A stretch of 64,000 bases of DNA from assembly GCA_040398525.1 (NCBI GenBank), contig JBBATY010000006.1, positions 62,001 to 126,000 on the forward strand. Reading direction: 5' to 3'. The notes beneath the pieces were generated by a model. It did no database searches. It was not told the origin of the DNA and saw only the letters and a program-made list of their open reading frames with translations. This document shows, in pieces, positions 58,183 to 64,000 of the stretch. Position 1 is the first letter of the stretch. The number at the start of each line of letters is the position of its first letter. Made by a program: the position numbers and the translations under genes. This stretch comes from VFMC01 sp040398525 (GTDB taxonomy: Bacteria; Actinomycetota; Acidimicrobiia; Acidimicrobiales; Ilumatobacteraceae).

Positions 58183-60152
58183 TGGGCGTGCACGCCGATG
58201 CCGCAGCTGCGTTGCTGGCCCGCTGGCACGGCCCCGGGCTGGGCACCGTCACCGGCATCAACGACCCGCGCGCCAACCCGGTCGACGGGCTGGTGGCCGC
58301 CACCGGCAGCATCTGGCCGACTCCGGTGGGGCCGCCGCAGTCGCGTGTGGTGACCGTCGATGCCGAGGGGCGGCTCACTGTGGTGGGGCCCGAAGGCTGT
58401 GGTTCGAAGTTCGCCCGCTGGGCCCCCGACGGTGCGACGCTGGCGTTCACCACCGACCGCGACCAGCGTGGCATCCACCAGGTGGCGTTCGCGTCGCGTG
58501 CTGAGTTGTCCGCTGCCGTCGACGGCCCGACGGTGCCGGGCACGATCGAGATGCTCGCCTGGTCGCCCGACGGCGCTGCGCTGCTGGCCGTCGTGGCGGG
58601 GTATGGCGCCGAGATCGCCGGGGCGATGGCGTCGGGCCGGGTGCCCGTGCGGGCCGGCGACGAACGGGTGGGCGCTCAGCCGATGGTGCGCGAATACGAC
58701 GGCGCTCCACCTGCCGACGAGTGGCGGCGGCTGTGGGTGCTCACACCCGGCGGCGAAGCGCGTTGTGTCACCCCCGACGGCCCGAACGTGTGGGAGGCCG
58801 CCTGGTGCGGCACCGACGCGTTCGTCGCGGTGGTGAGCGACCGGCCCGAGGAAGACGCGTGGTACGGGGCGCGGTGCAGCCTGCTCGACGCAGCCAGCGG
58901 GGCTGAGCGCACGGTGCTGGCCACCAGCGACCGCCAGCTCGGTGTACCGGTCGCGTCGCCCGACGGTTCGTGGGCTGCGGTGATCGAGGCGCCCTGCAGC
59001 GATCGCACCCTGGTGTGCGGCAGGGTGCTGTTGTTCGACCTGCGCACCGGCGCCACCTCGCGCCCCGCGCTCGGCGGCGACGTGACCCAGGTGCTGGCGC
59101 TCGACGCCGACCGGCTGCTCGTCGCCGGCCTACAGCGCATGCACACCCTGGTGCGCGAGGTCCGGGTGGCCGACGGCGATGTGCGCCAGGTGCTGTCGTC
59201 GGCGCTGAACGTGGGCCCGCGCGAGCCGATGGTCGTCCCCACCCCCACCGGCGGCTACGTGTTCGCCGCCGAGGCCTGGCTCGAGCCCTCGCATCTGGTG
59301 GAGGTCGATGCCGACGGCGTGCTGCGCACCCGCTGGTCGGGTGCGCACGCGGGCACCGACGCGATGCGCGCCGCCGTGCGCGACGTGGAGACGATCACGT
59401 GGCGAGCCCCCGACGGCTGGGAGATCGAGGGCCTGCTGGCGCGCCCGGCGGGCGACGGGCCGTATCCGCTGCTGATGTTCCCCCACGGTGGGCCGGTCAC
59501 GAACTGGCGGCCCCGCTTCGTCGGTGGCTACGCCTCGGTGCCGCTGCTGCTCGAGCTCGGCTACGCGGTGTTCATGCCCAATCCCCGCGGCTCGACGGGC
59601 TACGGCTTCGAGTTCGCCGACGCGGTGCACGGCGACCAGGGCGGGCGCGACACCTGGGACCTGCTGTCGGGCATCGACCACCTGGTCGAGCTCGGCATCG
59701 CCGACCCCGACCGGCTGACGGTGATGGGTGGCAGTTACGCGGGGTACATGACCGCCTGGCTGGTGACGCAGACCACTCGCTTCAAGGCCGCCATCGCCAC
59801 CGCACCGGTGACGAACTGGATCAGCCAGCACTTCCAGTCGAACATCCCGCAGTGGGGGGCGCGCTTCTTGCCCGACACTGGCCACTTCCCCGCCGGTGGC
59901 TACGTGGACCGCAGCCCGGTGTTCTTCGCCGACCGAGTGACCACACCGGTGTGGCTGAGCGCCGGTGGGAACGACCGCTGCTGCCCGCCCACGCAGTGCA
60001 TCGAGTTCCACGAGGCGCTGCGCCAGCACGGTGTGCCGACCGACCTGGTGATCTACCCGGAGGAAGCGCACAACATCCCGATGGGCGAGCACCTGGTGCC
60101 GTACCTCGAGCGCGAGATCGACTGGCTGGTGCGCTGGTGCCCGCCGCGGTGA
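58182..60152 (+). CDS. S9 family prolyl oligopeptidase-type serine peptidase
   Basis: The 656-residue enzyme has an N-terminal beta-propeller (about 1-390, with WSPDGAALLAVV-type strands) and a C-terminal alpha/beta-hydrolase domain. The nucleophile is Ser518 in GGSYAGYMT, the acid lies in SAGGNDRCCPP and the His in PEEAHNIP. Such enzymes hydrolyse peptides or acylated amino acids. It overlaps both neighbours (TGATG and GTGA). Confidence 0.93.
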   Translation: MGVHADAAAALLARWHGPGLGTVTGINDPRANPVDGLVAATGSIWPTPVGPPQSRVVTVDAEGRLTVVGPEGCGSKFARWAPDGATLAFTTDRDQRGIHQVAFASRAELSAAVDGPTVPGTIEMLAWSPDGAALLAVVAGYGAEIAGAMASGRVPVRAGDERVGAQPMVREYDGAPPADEWRRLWVLTPGGEARCVTPDGPNVWEAAWCGTDAFVAVVSDRPEEDAWYGARCSLLDAASGAERTVLATSDRQLGVPVASPDGSWAAVIEAPCSDRTLVCGRVLLFDLRTGATSRPALGGDVTQVLALDADRLLVAGLQRMHTLVREVRVADGDVRQVLSSALNVGPREPMVVPTPTGGYVFAAEAWLEPSHLVEVDADGVLRTRWSGAHAGTDAMRAAVRDVETITWRAPDGWEIEGLLARPAGDGPYPLLMFPHGGPVTNWRPRFVGGYASVPLLLELGYAVFMPNPRGSTGYGFEFADAVHGDQGGRDTWDLLSGIDHLVELGIADPDRLTVMGGSYAGYMTAWLVTQTTRFKAAIATAPVTNWISQHFQSNIPQWGARFLPDTGHFPAGGYVDRSPVFFADRVTTPVWLSAGGNDRCCPPTQCIEFHEALRQHGVPTDLVIYPEEAHNIPMGEHLVPYLEREIDWLVRWCPPR

Positions 60153-61444
60153 ACCTGCCCGAGCAGCGCGAGTTGCAGGCACGCTTCGACGACGCCTGCC
60201 GGCGGCACCGTGTGCCGGGCGCGGTGATCGGCGTGCAGCACGGCGACCATGTGGTGACCGCCGTGCACGGTGTGGGCAACGTGGCCACCGGCGAACCGAT
60301 GACGCTGCACACCGTGGCCCAGGTTGCCTCGGTGAGCAAGCTGTTCACCGCCGCCACGCTGCACGGCCTGCTGGCCGAGCACAGCGTCGATGTCGACACG
60401 CCGGTGAATGCGCTGGTGCCCGAACTGGCAACGCTGGATGACGGCATCACCGTGCGCCGGCTGCTCGACCACACCTCGGGCCTGCAGGGCGACCTGTGGG
60501 ACGACTTCGGCGCCAATGGCGACGCAGTGGCGCGGTTCGCCGCGGCGCTGCCCGGCATCGGCTCGATCAGCGAGCCGGGCGAACTGCTGTCGTACTGCAA
60601 CACGGGCTACGTGGCGCTCGGCCGGCTGGTGGAGGTGTTGGGCGGCGGTGCCTTCGACCGTGTGGTCGACACCCGCATCGTGCGCCCGCTGGGCCTCACC
60701 CACACCACGCTGCGGCTGGCCGACGCCGTGCGGCACCGCCTGGCGATGGGGCACGACCTCGGCGCCGACGGCACGCTGCGGGTGAGCCCGTTCATCAGCA
60801 TGCGCTGCCTCGGCCCCACCGGCGGCGTGCTCTCGACGGTGCCCGATCTGCTGCAGTTCGCGCGCACGCTGCCGCCGGCGATGTTCACGCGGTCGTCGAC
60901 CAACCCCGAGCCATGGACCGCCGGGCCCGGTTGGTGCCTCGGAATCACCGACTGCACCGGTGCCGACGGCGAGCTCGTCGTCGGCCACGACGGCCTGTGG
61001 GTGGGCAACGGCGCCTACGTGCGCGTGGTGCCCGGGCGCGACGTGGTGATCGCGATGACCGGTGCGGCCGGCCATGCCCGCACCGTGTGGCAGGAGGTGT
61101 CGGCCGAACTGCTCACCGGTCTGGGGTTGCAGCCCGTGCCGTCGCCGCCCACCGACCCGACGTGGGTGCCCGACCCGGTCCGCTACGTGGGCACCTACCG
61201 CCGCCTCAGCCAGGACGTGAGTGTCGAGCTGCACGCCGGCGAACTGACGATGACCTCGGTGCCTACCGGGGCGATCGCTGCCCTCTCGTCGCCCACAACC
61301 GTGCGTCTGCAGCCGCGCGCCGTCGACGTGTTCGTGGCCCGCGCCGGTTCGGGTGTGGACCTGCCGGTGGTGTTCCTCGGCGACGGCGAGCAGGCCACCT
61401 ACCTCCACACCGGCATGCGCGTCGCGCGAAGGGAGCCCACATGA
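60149..61444 (+). CDS. Beta-lactamase-fold serine hydrolase (class C/MlrB-like)
   Basis: The 431-residue protein has the SxxK motif with Ser61 and Lys64 (ASVSKLFTA), the Tyr-x-Asn motif at Tyr149-Cys-Asn151, and a C-terminal domain of about 110 residues after GHDGLWVGNGAY (HxG-type). It resembles esterases, DD-peptidases and the peptide hydrolase MlrB rather than antibiotic beta-lactamases. No signal peptide is seen, so it is probably cytoplasmic. The GTG start overlaps the S9 stop. Confidence 0.88.
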   Translation: MNLPEQRELQARFDDACRRHRVPGAVIGVQHGDHVVTAVHGVGNVATGEPMTLHTVAQVASVSKLFTAATLHGLLAEHSVDVDTPVNALVPELATLDDGITVRRLLDHTSGLQGDLWDDFGANGDAVARFAAALPGIGSISEPGELLSYCNTGYVALGRLVEVLGGGAFDRVVDTRIVRPLGLTHTTLRLADAVRHRLAMGHDLGADGTLRVSPFISMRCLGPTGGVLSTVPDLLQFARTLPPAMFTRSSTNPEPWTAGPGWCLGITDCTGADGELVVGHDGLWVGNGAYVRVVPGRDVVIAMTGAAGHARTVWQEVSAELLTGLGLQPVPSPPTDPTWVPDPVRYVGTYRRLSQDVSVELHAGELTMTSVPTGAIAALSSPTTVRLQPRAVDVFVARAGSGVDLPVVFLGDGEQATYLHTGMRVARREPT

Positions 61445-62901
61445 GACGCGTCGGCGTCATCGGCCTCGAGCACGAGACCAACACGTTCCGTCCCACCAGC
61501 ACGCCGCTGGCCGAGTTCACCATCACCCGCGGCGACGACCTGTTGGCCGAACGCGGCCGACGCACCTATGCCGCTGGCATGTTCGACGGCATCGACGCCA
61601 TCGGGGCTGAGGTGGTGCCCTTGGTGATCGCTGCCGCGCAGCCATCGGGCCCGATCGCCGCCGAGGCCTACGCGGCGCTGAAGGCCGAGCTGGTGGCGGC
61701 GGCCACCTCGGTGCCGCTCGACGCGCTGGTGGTGCAGTTGCACGGCGCCGGCGTGGCCGAAGGGGTCGACGACATCGAGGCCGACCTGGGCGTGGCGTTG
61801 CGCCACGCGCTGGGCCCCGACCTACCCATCCTGGGCAGCCTCGACCTGCACGCCAACCTGATGCCCGCCACCGTGGCGCCGTACGACGCGCTGAGTTGCG
61901 TGAAGTTCTACCCGCACACCGACATGTACGAACGCGGGCGCGAGGCCGCCGAATGGGTGGCGCTGCGCTGGGCCGGGCAGCGGCTCGACACCTGTGTGCT
62001 GCCGTTGCCGTGGCTGCTGCTGCCGACGGCCACGTCGGTCGACGGGCCCGCCGAGGCGATCCGGCGGTGCGACGCAGCAGAGGCCCGGCCCGGGGTGCTC
62101 GACGTGACGTTCGTGCACGGCTTCCCCCTGGCCGATGGACCACAGGTGGGTGCGTCGATCATCGTCACCACGATCGCTGGCCAGGCCGACGCGGCCACGG
62201 TGGCGCGTGAGGTGGCGGCCGAGGTGTGGCCGCTGCGCGAGCGGTTCCACGTGGAGATGTTCGGCATCGACGAGGCCGTTGCCCGGGCGATGGACCTGAT
62301 GGCCGCCGACGACGACCCGCGGCCGGTGGTGGTGGCCGAGACGTCGGACAACCCGGGCGGTGGAGGCGTGGGCGACGGCACGCACCTGCTGCGCGCCCTC
62401 ATCGACGCCGGCGCGCCCGCCGTGTTCGCCGCGATCCTCGACCCCGCAACGGCGCAGGCGGCGCACGCCGCGGGCATCGGCGCAACGATCGCGGTGTCGC
62501 TCGGCGGCCGCCTCGATCACACCAGCGGTTCGCCCATCGACGCCACCGCCGAGGTGCTGGCGCTGAGCGACGGCTTCTACGAGCTGCGCGGTGTGGGCTG
62601 GCAGATCCATCTCGGTGCGTCGGCGCTGCTGCGCATCGGCACCGTGGAGGTGGTGGTCACCAGCGGCAACCAGCAGGTGTTCGACGACGGCCCGTTCAGC
62701 ATCGTGGGCGTCGACGTGCGCACCCGCCCGCTGGTGGCGTTGAAGAGCGCCAACCACTATCGCGAGTACTACCGCCGCATCGCCAAGGCCATCGTGCCGG
62801 CGCTGGGCCCGGGCCTGTCGCACCAGTCGACCAGCCTGCCGTGGGAGCGCGTGCGCCGCCCGGCCTGGCCGCTCGAGGCCGACATCGAGTACTCGCCGTG
62901 A
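61441..62901 (+). CDS. M81 family metallopeptidase (MlrC-like)
   Basis: The 486-residue protein shows the M81 features: GLEHETNTFRPT at the start, VVQLHGAG, the metal-ligand candidates in GSLDLHANL, and ETSDNPGGGGVGDGTH near residue 300. MlrC-type enzymes cleave linear peptides released from microcystin; most relatives have other substrates. The ATG at 61441 overlaps the hydrolase stop (ATGA). Confidence 0.92.
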   Translation: MRRVGVIGLEHETNTFRPTSTPLAEFTITRGDDLLAERGRRTYAAGMFDGIDAIGAEVVPLVIAAAQPSGPIAAEAYAALKAELVAAATSVPLDALVVQLHGAGVAEGVDDIEADLGVALRHALGPDLPILGSLDLHANLMPATVAPYDALSCVKFYPHTDMYERGREAAEWVALRWAGQRLDTCVLPLPWLLLPTATSVDGPAEAIRRCDAAEARPGVLDVTFVHGFPLADGPQVGASIIVTTIAGQADAATVAREVAAEVWPLRERFHVEMFGIDEAVARAMDLMAADDDPRPVVVAETSDNPGGGGVGDGTHLLRALIDAGAPAVFAAILDPATAQAAHAAGIGATIAVSLGGRLDHTSGSPIDATAEVLALSDGFYELRGVGWQIHLGASALLRIGTVEVVVTSGNQQVFDDGPFSIVGVDVRTRPLVALKSANHYREYYRRIAKAIVPALGPGLSHQSTSLPWERVRRPAWPLEADIEYSP

Positions 62902-64000
62902 CCAGTCAGTCGTTCCGGCAGGTGCACCTCGACTTCCACACCTCGCCGCACATCGGCGACGTGGGCGCCGATTGGGACCCCGACCTGTTCGCCCGCACCA
63001 TGGTCGACGCGCGCGTGCAGTCGGTGACGCTGTTCGCCACCTGTCACCACGGCCTCGCCTACTACCCGTCGACCACGGTGCCGGTGCACCCGGCGCTGCA
63101 GTTCGACCTGTTGGCCGAGCAGATGCGCGCCCTGCGTGCCGTGGGCATCGCCACGCCGGTGTACGTGACCGTGGGGTGGAACGTGTCGGCCGCCGAGCGG
63201 CATCCCGAGTGGCTGCAGGTGCGCCTCGACGGCACCCTCGTGCGCCCGCCCGCCACCGAGGCGCCGTGGGGCAACTGGCCGACGATGTGCGTGAACGGCG
63301 GATACGCCGACGAGCTCGAGGCGGTGGTGGGCGAACTGCTCGACGGCTATCCGCTCGACGGGTTCTTCTTCGACATCGTGCGCTACGACCCCGATGCGTG
63401 CGCGTGCCACGTGTGCCTGCCCGAACTGCGCGAGTTCGCTGCTGCCGCGGGCAGTGCCATCACCGACCCGGCGCTGCGCCGCCGGTTCCACGACCACGTG
63501 GCCCGGCGATGGATGCGGCGGATGTCGGCGTTCGTGCGCGAGCGCCGGCCGGAGGTGGGCCTGTTCTACAACTCGCGCTGGGGCATGCACCTCGCCGACG
63601 AGGTCGACGTGTGCACCCACCTCGAGGTCGAGTCACTGCCCACCGGCGGGTGGGGCTACGGGTTCTTCCCGCTGTGGGCCCGCTTCGGCCGCACGCTCGG
63701 GTTGCCGCTGCTGGGCATGACCGGTCGCTTCGCGCTCAGCTGGGCCGACTGGGGCGGCCTGAAGCACCCCGACGCGCTGCGCTACGACGCCGCCCAGGTG
63801 TTGGCCGCCGGTGGTCGGGTGTCGGTGGGCGATCAGCTGCCGAGCCGTGGCCGGTTGGAGCCCGCGGTGTACCGGGTGATCGGCGAGGTGTTCGCCGCGG
63901 TCGAGCAGGCCGAACCGTTCGTCGCCGGGGCGCGCCCCGTGCCCGAGGTGGCCGTGCTGGTGCAGCACCCGGGGAACTACCGCCGCGGCCGAAACGCGAA
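62898..64000 (+). CDS. Glycosyl-hydrolase-like (GHL6 / putative alpha-L-fucosidase-fold) protein, 3' end beyond the window
   Basis: The 367 residues present begin with QVHLDFHTSPHIGDVG and contain a (beta/alpha)8-type core with FFFDIVRYDPDACACHVCLPE and ALRYDAAQVLAAGGRVSVGDQLP, as in hypothetical glycosyl hydrolase family 6 and related fucosidase-like proteins with a C-terminal beta-galactosidase-type trimerisation region. A sugar substrate is inferred from fold only. The GTG start overlaps the M81 stop. Confidence 0.75.
   Translation, partial: MTSQSFRQVHLDFHTSPHIGDVGADWDPDLFARTMVDARVQSVTLFATCHHGLAYYPSTTVPVHPALQFDLLAEQMRALRAVGIATPVYVTVGWNVSAAERHPEWLQVRLDGTLVRPPATEAPWGNWPTMCVNGGYADELEAVVGELLDGYPLDGFFFDIVRYDPDACACHVCLPELREFAAAAGSAITDPALRRRFHDHVARRWMRRMSAFVRERRPEVGLFYNSRWGMHLADEVDVCTHLEVESLPTGGWGYGFFPLWARFGRTLGLPLLGMTGRFALSWADWGGLKHPDALRYDAAQVLAAGGRVSVGDQLPSRGRLEPAVYRVIGEVFAAVEQAEPFVAGARPVPEVAVLVQHPGNYRRGRNA

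Noticed and set aside
60149..61444. Antibiotic-resistance beta-lactamase
   Set aside because: No export signal and the operon context is catabolic; the fold is shared by many esterases and peptidases.
62240..62260. CCACGTGGAGA resembling parS inside the M81 gene
   Set aside because: Only the CACGTG core fits; outer bases do not match the parS consensus.
1..64000. tRNA, rRNA, CRISPR array or transposase genes
   Set aside because: Gaps are short and no cloverleaf, repeat-spacer array or transposase-type ORF was seen by eye; a covariance scan would be needed to exclude small RNAs.

Overview
The window is high-GC actinobacterial DNA that spans a chromosomal replication origin. Gene content fits an aquatic member of class Acidimicrobiia (Ilumatobacter-like); this lineage call is inferred from gene order plus a heliorhodopsin gene, not from a marker-gene comparison. 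GTG and TTG starts are common, and most neighbouring genes overlap by 4 bases (ATGA or GTGA), which implies dense operons.

Origin and maintenance block (1-27.7 kb). recF, dnaN and dnaA run leftwards, with DnaA-box-like 9-mers between dnaA and dnaN and upstream of dnaA. rpmH, rnpA, yidD, yidC, jag and rsmG run rightwards. Three parS sites lie between rsmG and parA-parB. Next comes a block ordered as in Mycobacterium: a CwlM-like degenerate amidase, trxA, trxB, a small membrane protein, an anti-sigma/ECF sigma (SigM-like) pair, a Ser/Thr kinase where mycobacteria have MurJ, a DUF6049 membrane protein, a GNAT enzyme, a deacetylase and pcnA. Then come a methyltransferase, DUF5318 and DinB genes, the rpsF-ssb-rpsR-rplI operon with a strong terminator, and dnaB interrupted by an intein in its P-loop. 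An AAA/DUF4143 ATPase follows.

Signalling array (29-37.6 kb). Four consecutive modules each pair an ECF sigma factor with a large or degraded partner protein. The third module is decayed: a nonsense codon splits the sigma gene and its partner is frameshifted.

Arsenic island (37.6-43.7 kb). One operon carries arsI, a TauD-family dioxygenase and acr3, divergent from arsR. A second carries an ArsR-ArsC fusion, a GAPDH and an ArsJ-type MFS exporter. Together they cover arsenite efflux, C-As bond cleavage, and export of arsenate as arseno-phosphoglycerate.

Accessory region (43.7-64 kb). This holds a response regulator, a SulP transporter, a heliorhodopsin, a TM2 protein, a class III aminotransferase, a phosphatase, an FAD monooxygenase, a MazEF-like toxin-antitoxin pair beside an HTH gene remnant, a PhyH dioxygenase and a lone minimal flagellin. 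It ends in a translationally coupled catabolic operon: amidohydrolase, S9 peptidase, beta-lactamase-fold hydrolase, M81 (MlrC-like) peptidase and a partial glycosyl-hydrolase-like gene.

No rRNA, tRNA, CRISPR array or insertion sequence was recognised.
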